Assembly: GCA_964389025.1 (NCBI GenBank)
Contig: CAYMCQ010000001.1
Location: 1 to 64,000, forward strand
From: CAYMCQ01 sp964389025
Lineage (GTDB): Bacteria; Verrucomicrobiota; Verrucomicrobiia; Limisphaerales; CAYMCQ01
Length of the DNA: 64,000 nucleotides
Direction of reading: 5' to 3'
The position numbers and the translations under genes are program-made. Each line of letters begins with the position of its first letter. Positions within the stretch are counted from its first letter, which is position 1. The notes under the pieces are model-generated. The model had not been told where the DNA came from. It made no database searches and worked only from the letters and a program-made list of their open reading frames with translations. Shown one piece after another: positions 25,428 through 34,338 of this stretch.

Positions 25428-26910
25428 GGTGCGTTCATTCAAAGTGGCTGGCCTCCTCCGAATCTTCGGACTCGCCGTCGCGTTGCTGATGTCAACTTCA
25501 CGCGTGCAGTCTCAGTCGGCAGCCGCAGTTGCCACAAACCTTGCAAAGATCCGCATTGCGAAGAATGGAAAATCGTTCATCACGGAGCGCGGCAAACCCT
25601 TCGTTCCCTTTGGCGTGAATTATTACCGGCCCGGCACCGGTTGGGCACCGCAGGTCTGGAAGAAGTTTGACGCGGAAGCGACGCATCGCGATTTCGCGCG
25701 AATGAAGGAACTCGGTGTGCGCTGCGTGCGGGTGTTTTTGAGTTATGGATCGTTTTACATGGAACCGGGCGTGTTGAAGCCGGAGGGCCTGGCCAAGTTC
25801 GACCAATTTCTCGCGATGGCCGAGACCGCAGGCATCTACGTTCACCCGACCGGTCCGGATCATTGGGAGGAGGTGCCGGAGTGGGCGCGGGGTGATCGCA
25901 TCGCGGATGAAAAAGTTCTCACGGCACTGGAATCGTTCTGGAAGCTTTTTGCCGCCCGCTACCGTGGGCGTCACGCGATTTTTGCCTACGACCTGCGCAA
26001 TGAGCCGGAAGTGTCCTGGGACAACCCGGTGATGAAGGAAAAGTGGAACCGCTGGCTGGCGAAGAAATACGGATCCGGCGACAATATCGCGCAAGCGTGG
26101 CATACGACGAACAAATCTCAAGAACCCGGCAGCGTGCTGGTGCCCGAACTCAAGGACATCTCATCCTGTCGGGAGGTGCTCGATTACCAGTTGTTCCGCG
26201 AGGAGGTCGCGGATGAATGGACGCGTCGCCAGGTCGCAGCCATCAAGTCCGCCGATCCCGATGCGCTAGTCACGGTCGGATTGATTCAATGGTCCGTGCC
26301 CTCGCTATTGCCGAGAGTGCAGCATTATTCCGGTTTTCGTCCGGAGCGACAGGCCCGGTTGCTCGACTTTCTCGAAATTCATTTCTACCCGCTGGATCGC
26401 GGCGCGTTTGAATATCGCAGTGAGGAGGACGAGTTGCGCAATCTGGCCTACCTCGAAGGTGTCGTGCGCGAAGTGGCGCGCCCCGGCAAGCCGGTCGTGG
26501 TCGCCGAATTCGGCTGGTATGGCGGCGGCAAGCCGACGTTCGACAGCGGAGTGCATCCCGCGGCGAGTGAGGAGCAACAGGCGCGCTGGTGCCGGCGCGT
26601 GGTCGAGACGACGGAAGGATTGGCCACGGGCTGGTTGAATTGGGGATTCTACGATCAACCGGAGGCAACGGACGCCAGCCAACTGACCGGCCTGTTGACG
26701 CATGATGGCAAACTCAAAGTTTGGGGAAAGGAATTCAAGGAGCTTGCCGACAGGTTTCGGCAACAACCGCCAGCTCCGCGCAAATTGAATTTCCGACCTG
26801 AGCTTGATTGGTCGCTTTGTCTCACCAACGTTGGAGCCGGAAACAAATTTCGCGAGCAATATTATCGGGCCTTTCGAAGCGACGACTCAGCCGCCCGCCA
26901 GAAGCGGTGA
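25420..26910 (+). CDS. Secreted glycoside hydrolase, GH5/cellulase-like
   Basis: 496 residues from the ATG at 25420, with a signal peptide (hydrophobic segment about 10-25). The barrel has the acid/base Glu in YDLRNEPEVSW and the likely nucleophile Glu in VVVAEFGWYGGG, the usual order for clan GH-A enzymes. Other landmarks are FGVNYYRPG near the N-terminus and LEIHFYPLDR. It should act on an extracellular beta-linked sugar, but specificity is not readable. It closes a translationally overlapping set of epimerase, aldolase and hydrolase genes. Confidence 0.85.
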   Translation: MAKVRSFKVAGLLRIFGLAVALLMSTSRVQSQSAAAVATNLAKIRIAKNGKSFITERGKPFVPFGVNYYRPGTGWAPQVWKKFDAEATHRDFARMKELGVRCVRVFLSYGSFYMEPGVLKPEGLAKFDQFLAMAETAGIYVHPTGPDHWEEVPEWARGDRIADEKVLTALESFWKLFAARYRGRHAIFAYDLRNEPEVSWDNPVMKEKWNRWLAKKYGSGDNIAQAWHTTNKSQEPGSVLVPELKDISSCREVLDYQLFREEVADEWTRRQVAAIKSADPDALVTVGLIQWSVPSLLPRVQHYSGFRPERQARLLDFLEIHFYPLDRGAFEYRSEEDELRNLAYLEGVVREVARPGKPVVVAEFGWYGGGKPTFDSGVHPAASEEQQARWCRRVVETTEGLATGWLNWGFYDQPEATDASQLTGLLTHDGKLKVWGKEFKELADRFRQQPPAPRKLNFRPELDWSLCLTNVGAGNKFREQYYRAFRSDDSAARQKR

Positions 26911-27133
26911 GCGAAAGAGTCGTTCGTCCCACTGACGTGCAGTTCAATGTGGAGCGTTGATGACTGTCGAACAATGAATCCGATAGGTTGCCATCCCTGT
27001 CGCAACAAAGTCCTGCTCATGCTGTCCCGCGGAGATTTCAAATCTGGCCGGCGGATTCTGGCCAGTCCTGCCAAGAAGCGGTTAGGAAAAGCCAAGTTCC
27101 GCGCAGTCCTATCAGGCTGGCTCGCGACATATT

Positions 27134-30100
27134 ATGTGCGACATGCCCGTGAGTCTTGTGTCCGTTTGGAAAACAGTAGTGCAAAAAAACCATCTACATC
27201 GCGGCGAGCATCGCCGTTGGCTCTGCGCTGCAGCGCTCGGGTTCGCGTTTGCGCTCAAACTCCTGACCGTCCAGGCTGCCTCACTCCCCGCTCTCGCGCG
27301 GGCGTATTGGATTTGGTCGGATGAATCCGACGCGCGCTGCGGCCTCCGCAAGTCCTTCACCCTTGACGCGATCCCGACCAACGCGGCGATCCACATCACC
27401 GCTGACAATGGCTACGAACTTTACGTGAACGGCTCGCTCGTGGGTAGCGACGTGGGCGCCGCCTCGGATGTCTGGCAATCCGTCGAGCGCTACGACATCA
27501 CGTCGCGCCTGGCGAAGGGCCGGAACGTCCTCGGCATTCATGGCATTGACCTCGGTGGTGTGCGTGGAGTGATCGCGGCCGTCCGGATCGAGATCAAAGA
27601 CAAGCCGCCGCTGGAACTTTTCACGGATGGAACCTGGCGCGCGGCGCGGGAGGGCAAGGCCGTGGATTATTCGCATCCGGAATTTGTCGAAGGCCCGGAA
27701 TGGCGCGACGCCCGGGTGGTTGGGCCGATGGGCATGGCTCCCTGGGGTGAAGTTGCGTGGTCCCAATCCGGCGAGCGGGCGCACGCCAAGACTTCTCAAC
27801 CACGGATCGAACTCGCGAAGCCCGGCAAGGGTTTCTCCTGGCCCGAACGGGTGGCGTTTCTGGGCGAAGATTGCAGCGTGTATGTGCCGTTGCGTGGCGA
27901 TGCGTGGGGGGTGGCTTTTCGCGTCGGCGACTGGTCGCGGGCATACACGGAGTTTGATCTGCCATGCCCCTCGAAGATTGGCCGTAAGCTCTACACTTTA
28001 AAACCCGGCCCGGGCGCCAAACCGCGCATCCTGTTCGACGCCGGCTCCGGCGTTATCGGCTCGCCAAGTGTGTCCTTCAACGGACGCTCACTGCTCGTGG
28101 CGATGGCCCGCCAGGGAGAGAAGTTCTTTCACATCTACCGGATCCCGGCCGCTGGCGGCAAACCGCAGCGGCTCACGGACGGCCCGTTCCACGACATTGA
28201 TCCGGCCGAACTGCCGGATGGCCGGATCGTTTTCACGTCCACGCGCATCGGCACGTTCGAGGAATATCACCAGCCGCCCTCGCGCGCGCTCTTTCGCATG
28301 AACGCCGACGGCAGCGACATTCACCCGATCACTTCCACTCTCATCTTTGACAACGAGCCAAAAGTGATGGCCAATGGCCGCATCGCCTTTATCCGGACCG
28401 ACAATTTTTTTGACCGCGGCAAGGTCGAGACGCATCTGCACAGCATTCGTCCCGACGGCACGGATGGGCTGGCTGAGTTCGCCGCGAATGTTGGTCCCGA
28501 TTACGGCGTGCGGCTGCGCGCGTTTGGTTACGGCAGTCCGGCGCCGTTGCCCGATGGACGACTCGCCTACATTTCCAGCCGCGGCAACTTCATCGGCGCG
28601 TCCGGCAGTCCCGAGGCGGAACAACATCGCCTGCCCGGAAGCCTTGGCGACCTCGCGCCGCTGCCCGATGGCCGCCTGCTCTGCACCGTGCTGCGCGCGG
28701 ACGGGAAGCGGATGACTTCGGACGTGCTGGGCGTCATTGATCCGCGCGACAACCAGGTCGTGTCGCTGTTCGAGTCCAAGATGGGCGGCATCCATTCGCC
28801 GGTCTTCCTCGGCGCGCGCAGCCGGCCGCCGGTGATTCCCGATTATGTGGACCGCGCCCGTGCCAGCCGTTCCGGGGCGACGGGTTTTCTGTTTTGCCAG
28901 GACGCCCGTTTCACCACCAAGAGCAAGGCGGACTGGGACCGCGTCCGCGCCATCCGCGTGCTCGGCGCAGTGCCGTTGACCACGCGCTCGTCGCACTCGC
29001 ACATCGTCCACGTGGGACACGAAACGGTCGAACTCGGCACCGTGCCGCTCGCGCCGGACGGCTCGTTCAACGTCGAAGTGCCCGCCGACACGCCGCTGGC
29101 GCTCCAGGCGGTGGACGCCGAGGGTCGCTCCGAGTTGAACGAGATGTCGTGGCTCTACGTGCGCCCCGGCGAGCGCCGTTCGTGCATCGGCTGTCATCAA
29201 TCCCGCGAAGCGGCGCCCACGATTGCCGGTCGTCCGGCCGACGCGCTCCGTGCGCCGCCGGTGAAATTGCTCGGCCAGGGTGACCCGCACCGCTTTCGCG
29301 GCAACAACTCCGGCGTGACCGGCATGATGGATTTGCAATTCGAACGCTTCCGCGAGTGCGCTTCGCTCAATCGCAACGCGCTACGCGATTCGCCCAACGC
29401 CTCGCGCCGCGACGAAATCACCGCGCTCGTGCAGCAGTTGCGCGGCGCGGACAAAGGCCAAAAAATTTCCGCCGCGCAACGGCTCGCCCTGCTGCGGGAA
29501 CACGAAGCGGCTTCCGCGCTGGTTGGAGTGTTGACTGACAAGAACCGCGAAGCCCGCCTCGCGGCAGCACTCGCGCTGGCGGCATGTGGCACGCGCGAAT
29601 CTGTTCCACCGCTGGTGGCGGCGCTTGATGACGGTGACGAGGTCGTCGCCCAAGCGGCCAATGTCGCATTGGAAAACCTGACCGCCCACGTGGAGCTGAC
29701 CGGCGCATCCGCGAACTGGAAGGGATGGCTGGCGGCGAACTCGTGGCCGACCACCGAAACCGCGCTGGTTCAAGACCTGAGCGCCACCTCGCCTGCACGG
29801 CGCGCCACTATCGCCGCCCTTGGCCATATCGGTGGCGATGCCGCGCGCGCCGCGCTGCGGGAATTTGTCCGCACCGAAGCCGCACGGAATCCCTACGCGC
29901 CTTTCGTGAAGGACAACCGCACAGACAACTTCACTTTTTCCGCTGCCTCACCACTGAACCCGCGCACGTTGCAGGAGGCTGTCCGCGCGCTCGGCCAACT
30001 CCGCGACGCAACCGCGCTTCCGTTGCTGCGCGAACTGCTGGCGAATAATATCGAGCCGCGCACTGGCAATCTTTTTCTCGCCGAGGCGGTCATTGAGTCG

Positions 30101-31117
30101 CTCGGGCGCATTGGTTCGCCAGAAGCGGAGTCCACCCTCATCGAAGCTTTCGCCGCGCTCAAGGATTACTGGCACTACGTCGGCTGGTATAGCGATCATC
30201 CCGCGCTCTACGCCTGCCACTCGTCGCCGGTCCACGCGCGCATCATCGCGGCGCTCGACGCGCTTGGCTCGACGCGCGCCGTCACCATCGTGCCGCAACT
30301 CATCCGCTCCGTGCCCACCGACCCCGACCGCGGCTTGTTCCTTCAAAACGATGATTATGAAGTGCTCGTTGGCCGGCTCATCCGGCGCAGCGGACGCGGC
30401 CACGAGGTGGTAGAATCCTGTCTTGCTTTACTCGGCGACCCGTCCGCCAAACCGGCGGAAGACATCAAGGCCGCCCTCTCGACCACTCATCCCGCGTGGG
30501 GCGGTCATCCCGGCCCGGAGAATCGTTCCGCACAAATTCTCTCGCTCGCGTGCCGTGACAAGGCTGAAGAGCCGCGTGTGCGCGCTGCGTTCGTCCGCTT
30601 CCGCGCGCTGCCCGAAGAACCCATCAGCCGCACGCTGGGCAATCCGACCTGGACGCCCGTCCGGCATTGGACGTTGTTCTATCTCGCTCGTGCTCTCGGG
30701 AATCTTGGCGACCGCGCCTCGGTGGACACGCTTGCCGCCGTGCTGTCCGATGACTTGAACGAAGCGCGGCACGGTCGGCCCGACCCATCGCAGCCAGAGA
30801 TTCATTTGTTGCACCTCGACTACACGCCGTGCTGGCGCGCTGCCGCCGCGTGGGCGCTCGGTGAAATCGGCGATCGCCGGACGCGGCCCGCGTTGATGGC
30901 GGCCGTTCGCAACCTTGATAACGCGGTGGATGTCCGGCATGCAGCGGCGAAGGCCTTGGAGAAAATCGCTGAGGTGTCCGACCTCGCCGAGTTGGCCAAG
31001 CTGGCCACAGATTACCCGGAAGTTTCCGTGCAGAAAGTTTTGCAGGCGACGTGCGCCCGGATCGCCGTCACGCGGGAACCAGATCCAAACCTCGCCCGGC
31101 GAAACCAAGACCATTGA
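27134..31117 (+). CDS. Giant secreted protein: galactose-binding-like, hydrazine-synthase-alpha-like, heme and HEAT domains
   Basis: 1327 residues. After a signal-like segment (about 27-48) there is a jelly-roll binding domain (YELYVNGSLVGS, RNVLGIHGID), then a propeller-like middle of the hydrazine synthase alpha type (GPFHDIDPAELPDGRIVFTS). A heme c motif CIGCH lies in RRSCIGCHQSREA (about residue 680). The last 550 residues are HEAT repeats, for example VPPLVAALDDGDEVVAQAANVAL and RTRPALMAAVRNLD. Such proteins abound in Planctomycetes/Verrucomicrobia. The alpha-like domain does not imply anammox. Eight bases separate it from the next heme protein. Confidence 0.85.
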   Translation: MCDMPVSLVSVWKTVVQKNHLHRGEHRRWLCAAALGFAFALKLLTVQAASLPALARAYWIWSDESDARCGLRKSFTLDAIPTNAAIHITADNGYELYVNGSLVGSDVGAASDVWQSVERYDITSRLAKGRNVLGIHGIDLGGVRGVIAAVRIEIKDKPPLELFTDGTWRAAREGKAVDYSHPEFVEGPEWRDARVVGPMGMAPWGEVAWSQSGERAHAKTSQPRIELAKPGKGFSWPERVAFLGEDCSVYVPLRGDAWGVAFRVGDWSRAYTEFDLPCPSKIGRKLYTLKPGPGAKPRILFDAGSGVIGSPSVSFNGRSLLVAMARQGEKFFHIYRIPAAGGKPQRLTDGPFHDIDPAELPDGRIVFTSTRIGTFEEYHQPPSRALFRMNADGSDIHPITSTLIFDNEPKVMANGRIAFIRTDNFFDRGKVETHLHSIRPDGTDGLAEFAANVGPDYGVRLRAFGYGSPAPLPDGRLAYISSRGNFIGASGSPEAEQHRLPGSLGDLAPLPDGRLLCTVLRADGKRMTSDVLGVIDPRDNQVVSLFESKMGGIHSPVFLGARSRPPVIPDYVDRARASRSGATGFLFCQDARFTTKSKADWDRVRAIRVLGAVPLTTRSSHSHIVHVGHETVELGTVPLAPDGSFNVEVPADTPLALQAVDAEGRSELNEMSWLYVRPGERRSCIGCHQSREAAPTIAGRPADALRAPPVKLLGQGDPHRFRGNNSGVTGMMDLQFERFRECASLNRNALRDSPNASRRDEITALVQQLRGADKGQKISAAQRLALLREHEAASALVGVLTDKNREARLAAALALAACGTRESVPPLVAALDDGDEVVAQAANVALENLTAHVELTGASANWKGWLAANSWPTTETALVQDLSATSPARRATIAALGHIGGDAARAALREFVRTEAARNPYAPFVKDNRTDNFTFSAASPLNPRTLQEAVRALGQLRDATALPLLRELLANNIEPRTGNLFLAEAVIESLGRIGSPEAESTLIEAFAALKDYWHYVGWYSDHPALYACHSSPVHARIIAALDALGSTRAVTIVPQLIRSVPTDPDRGLFLQNDDYEVLVGRLIRRSGRGHEVVESCLALLGDPSAKPAEDIKAALSTTHPAWGGHPGPENRSAQILSLACRDKAEEPRVRAAFVRFRALPEEPISRTLGNPTWTPVRHWTLFYLARALGNLGDRASVDTLAAVLSDDLNEARHGRPDPSQPEIHLLHLDYTPCWRAAAAWALGEIGDRRTRPALMAAVRNLDNAVDVRHAAAKALEKIAEVSDLAELAKLATDYPEVSVQKVLQATCARIAVTREPDPNLARRNQDH

Positions 31118-31124
31118 GGCAACC

Positions 31125-33077
31125 ATGAACCCTTCACAATTCAGCAACCACGTTGGAAAAGCGTCACTCAGATTGACGACGCGCAGCGATTGCTTCACCG
31201 CGTTGATCTTCGTCTGTGTGTTCGCGGCGTGGAGTGTCGGCTCCTCCGCGCCCTCCGACTCGACACGCCATGCCCCGGCGAAGAAAAACTCCTTCCTCGC
31301 GCCGAGCGCCGTCGTCGCTTCGGCGGATGGCGGCAAACTTTACGTGGCGTGCGAAGCCACGGCGGAGGTGCTGGTCTTTGACACGGCCGCGAATAAAGTC
31401 GGCGCACGCATCCCGGTTCTTCCCTCGCCTTCCGGACTGGCGCTCTCGCAGGACGGCGCGCGACTTTACGTCACGTGCGCCGGACCGTCCAGCACGGTTT
31501 GTGTTGTGGACACTGTGAAGGGTAAGGTCACAGACCGGCTCCCGGTGGGATACCAAGCTCAATCGCCCGTGCTCAGCCCCGACGGCCGCACACTCTACGT
31601 CTGCAACCGCTTCAACAACGACGTGAGCGTCCTCGATCTTGAAACAAGAAAGGAAGTCCGGCGCATCGCCGTGCTCCGCGAGCCGTTTTCCGCCGCGGTC
31701 ACGCCGGATGGCCGGCGGCTGCTCGTGGCCAATCACATCCACGCGGGCCGGGCGGATGTCGATGTCGTCGCGTCGAGCGTAAGTGTCATTGATCTCGCGG
31801 CGGGAAAGGTGTTCAAGGAAATCCCTCTTCCGAACGGCAGCACGTTGCTGCGCGACATCCGCGTCTCGCCGGATGGCCGCTACGCCGTCGTGGCGCACAT
31901 CCTCGCGCGCTTTCATCTGCCCACGACACAGATTGAGCGCGGCTGGATCAACACCAGCGCCGGCAGCATCATTGATCTCGCGGAGATGAAACTGCTCAAC
32001 ACCGTGTTGTTCGACAACATTGACTCCGGGGCCGCGACACCTTGGGCCGTGGCATGGACTCGCGATGGCCGGCAACTGCTCGTCACGCACGCTGGCACAC
32101 ATGAATTGAGCGTTGTGGATTTCCCCGCGCTGCTTGTGAAACTGGCCAGCGTTCCCGCGACGCTCGATCCCGGCAAGCCCGTGGATTACACCGCCGCGTC
32201 GCGCACGCAGGCTGACGTGCCGAACGATCTCTCCTTCCTCGTCGGCGTGCGCCAGCGCGTCAAGCTGCCCGGCCGAGGCCCGCGTTCGCTCGCCGTCGCC
32301 GGCAACCGCGTGTGGGTGGCAAATTATTTCTCCGACACGCTCAACGCAGTGGATCTCGCCGCCGACCCGTTGCGGGCGGCCTCGGTTCCGCTCGGCCCCG
32401 CGCCCCGGATGACGACCGTTCGCCTCGGCGAATTCTATTTCAACGACGCCACGATTTGCTTCCAAGGCTGGCAGGCTTGTTCGAGCTGTCACTCGCACGA
32501 CGCGCGCGTGGACGGGCTGAACTGGGACAACCTCAACGACGGCATTGGCAATCCGAAAAACGGCAAGAGTCTGCTGCAAACACATGAGACGCCGCCCTCG
32601 ATGTGGCTCGGCGTGCGCTCGAATGCCTACGTCGCCGTGCGCGCCGGCATCCGCAACAGCCTCTTCACCGTGCAACCACCTGATGTCGCCGTGGCCATGG
32701 ACGATTACCTCAAATCGCTCCAACCGATGCCAAGCCCGCACCTGCTCAAGGGCAAATTGTCGCCAGCGGCACAGCGCGGGAAGAAATTGTTCCTGAGCGA
32801 GACTGTCGCTTGCGCAGACTGTCACAAAGGCACGTTGCTCACCGACCTGAAGCGGCATGACGTTGGCACGGCCGGGAAATTCGATCAACCCACGGATCGC
32901 TTCGACACGCCCTCGCTCGTCGAGGTCTGGCGCAGCGGACCGTATCTGCACGATGGCCGCGCAGCGACTATCCGGGACATTTTCACGTTATTGCAACGCG
33001 AGGGCAAACACGGGGACACCTCGCAACTTACCCCGAGGCAACTCGACGACCTTATCGAATACGTATTGTCACTATGA
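31125..33077 (+). CDS. YncE-type propeller fused to cytochrome c peroxidase-like domain
   Basis: 650 residues from the ATG at 31125, with a membrane or signal segment at about 24-42. Residues about 60-400 form a YncE-like propeller (VLSPDGRTLYVCNRFNNDVSVLD, VTPDGRRLLVANH). The C-terminal part has two heme c motifs, CSSCH and CADCH, and DTPSLVEVWRSGPYLHDGRA typical of MauG/di-heme peroxidases. Propeller plus di-heme domain suggests a periplasmic redox enzyme. It overlaps the truncated reductase by 4 bases. Confidence 0.9.
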   Translation: MNPSQFSNHVGKASLRLTTRSDCFTALIFVCVFAAWSVGSSAPSDSTRHAPAKKNSFLAPSAVVASADGGKLYVACEATAEVLVFDTAANKVGARIPVLPSPSGLALSQDGARLYVTCAGPSSTVCVVDTVKGKVTDRLPVGYQAQSPVLSPDGRTLYVCNRFNNDVSVLDLETRKEVRRIAVLREPFSAAVTPDGRRLLVANHIHAGRADVDVVASSVSVIDLAAGKVFKEIPLPNGSTLLRDIRVSPDGRYAVVAHILARFHLPTTQIERGWINTSAGSIIDLAEMKLLNTVLFDNIDSGAATPWAVAWTRDGRQLLVTHAGTHELSVVDFPALLVKLASVPATLDPGKPVDYTAASRTQADVPNDLSFLVGVRQRVKLPGRGPRSLAVAGNRVWVANYFSDTLNAVDLAADPLRAASVPLGPAPRMTTVRLGEFYFNDATICFQGWQACSSCHSHDARVDGLNWDNLNDGIGNPKNGKSLLQTHETPPSMWLGVRSNAYVAVRAGIRNSLFTVQPPDVAVAMDDYLKSLQPMPSPHLLKGKLSPAAQRGKKLFLSETVACADCHKGTLLTDLKRHDVGTAGKFDQPTDRFDTPSLVEVWRSGPYLHDGRAATIRDIFTLLQREGKHGDTSQLTPRQLDDLIEYVLSL

Positions 33078-33311
33078 AAACCCGCCCGCTTGGAAACTCC
33101 GGCCTGCACGCCTCTGTCGTAGGCATTGGCACTTGGGTGCTCGGTGGCGGCAGCGCTTGGGGAGCGGAACCCGACGACCAGGAATCCGTCCGCACCATCC
33201 ACACCGCGCTCGATGCGGGCGTCAACCTCATTGACACCGCGCCCGGCTATGGTTGGGGCCGGAGCGAGGAGGTGGTGGGCAAGGCCATCAAAGGGCGGCA
33301 TGACAAAGTCA
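33074..33311 (+). pseudogene. Aldo/keto reductase, truncated by an IS element
   Basis: The first 79 residues match the aldo/keto reductase N-terminus: LGNSGLHASVVGIGTW, then DAGVNLIDTAPGYGWGRSEEVVGKAI, which includes the family Asp and Tyr. Homology stops exactly where the IS terminal repeat begins at 33312. The frame reads on through IS sequence to 33622 with no reductase character. No matching 3' part is present on the far side of the IS, so the rest has been lost. It is almost certainly inactive. Confidence 0.85.
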
Positions 33312-34261
33312 AGGGCGTGTTGCCCAAAGGTAGTTTTGACGAGAGCGGATGGGGGGTGGCAGTGCTATCGTCGGTTCGCTCAAAAAAACTTCAGTTCCAT
33401 CTGGCAGAGGTTTTCAAGGCTGCCTGGCGTCGCGGCGCTGCCGACGTCCCGTCGAAAATCGCCGCCAACACCGCCTGCGCCACGCTCTGGACCGGTCCGA
33501 GCACTGTGCGCGAGAGCAGGATCCGGATGTTCTGTGTCGCCGCGATCAGGCAGTCTTGGATCCGCTGCCGCCACAGTCGCCGCCTTTGCGCACCAGTCCC
33601 GCGTCGGGATCGGTGGTGCTGATGGCCATGTCGTTGACGGCTTGAAAGCACGGACGATCCGCCGGGTCGTTGATCTTCTTCTCCGTCGCCGCATAGGCCG
33701 CGATCAGTTCGGGCGAGCTTTTCTTCACCGAATCTTTGGCGGCGGCGGCGGCGATGAGGCTGGCGTCCACGTGCAGTTTGTCCCCGCCCACCAGCCCGGC
33801 GGCCACGCATTGTTCGACCGTGCGGATGAAGAGCCGTTGAAACACCTCCGGCCCCCAGCGGCGGCGGGCTTTGGAGAGGACGCTGTGGTGGGGGATCATG
33901 TCGTCCAGCCCGTAGCCCAGGAACCACAGGTTATCCAGCCGCTCGGGGATGATCTGCATGAGTTCGCGCTCCCTGGCCACGTTGTCGAAGAAGAGCAGGA
34001 ACATCATCTTGAGCAGGATCACCGGGTCGACCGTTTCATGACCGTTGTGACCCTAGCAGGTGGAGGCCTCGGCACGCACGAAGCTCCTATCCACCGCTTG
34101 GGCCACGCGGCGCAACGGGTGATCGGGGCGAAGGCGTTTCTCCAGGTTGACCTGATAGCTGAAGAGTTCCGGCTGGGGTTGGTGGATGCCTCTCATAGTT
34201 GCAGCAACAGACGTCCGCCGCTTCCAAAAGTTTCAAAACGGTGGTTTGGGCAACACGCCCT
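33312..34261. mobile_element. Degenerate IS element, DUF772/IS1182-like, 950 bp
   Basis: Perfect 17-bp terminal inverted repeats bound the element: AGGGCGTGTTGCCCAAA at 33312-33328 and its complement at 34245-34261. Inside, on the - strand, lies a DUF772-type transposase gene with an amber codon and an internal deletion. Flanking bases (left GTCA, right CGAG) show no target duplication. Together with the truncated reductase this indicates a deletion next to the element. Full-length relatives are usually about 1.5 kb or more. Confidence 0.85.
33391..34196 (-). pseudogene. DUF772-type transposase remnant (IS1182/IS5-like)
   Basis: From an ATG at 34196 the frame reads FSYQVNLEKRLRPDHPLRRV, meets a TAG at 34055-34053, then continues in the same frame through VDPVILLKMMFLLFFDNV and LWFLGYGLDDMIPHHSVLSKARRRWG to about 33590. 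There it breaks off after LVRKGGD. Past the break another frame gives RIQDCLIAATQNIRILL, which looks like the C-terminal end of the same transposase. The catalytic middle is therefore deleted and the join is frameshifted. Not functional. Confidence 0.82.
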
Positions 34262-34265
34262 CGAG

Positions 34266-34293
34266 ATGCACGCAACGGAGGGCGAAGCTCCAC
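34266..34293. repeat. GTGGAGCTTCGCCCTCC-type repeat, copy 1 (- strand)
   Basis: Read on the - strand this gives TCGTGGAGCTTCGCCCTCCG. A diverged copy on the + strand near 35846-35865 reads TCGTGGAACTCCGCCCTCCG. Both lie in intergenic sequence near gene remnants, beside the IS and beside the DUF885 fragment. Confidence 0.5.
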
Positions 34294-34338
34294 GATGCCC
34301 AAATTAAATGGGTGGCCCGCTCCACCACTTCGCTCCAG

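Noticed and set aside
28088..29338. 416-codon open frame on the - strand
   Set aside because: Shadow of the giant HEAT/heme gene; biased composition, no recognisable family.
27134..31117. Anammox hydrazine synthase
   Set aside because: Only a domain-level resemblance; no beta/gamma subunits and the domain is widespread in unrelated exported proteins.
31164..32951. 595-codon open frame on the - strand
   Set aside because: It mirrors the YncE/peroxidase gene in a GC-rich region; Arg/His/Ala-rich translation with no motif.
33126..34307. 393-codon open frame on the + strand
   Set aside because: Runs through the IS element antisense to its transposase; the reductase and IS explain the region.
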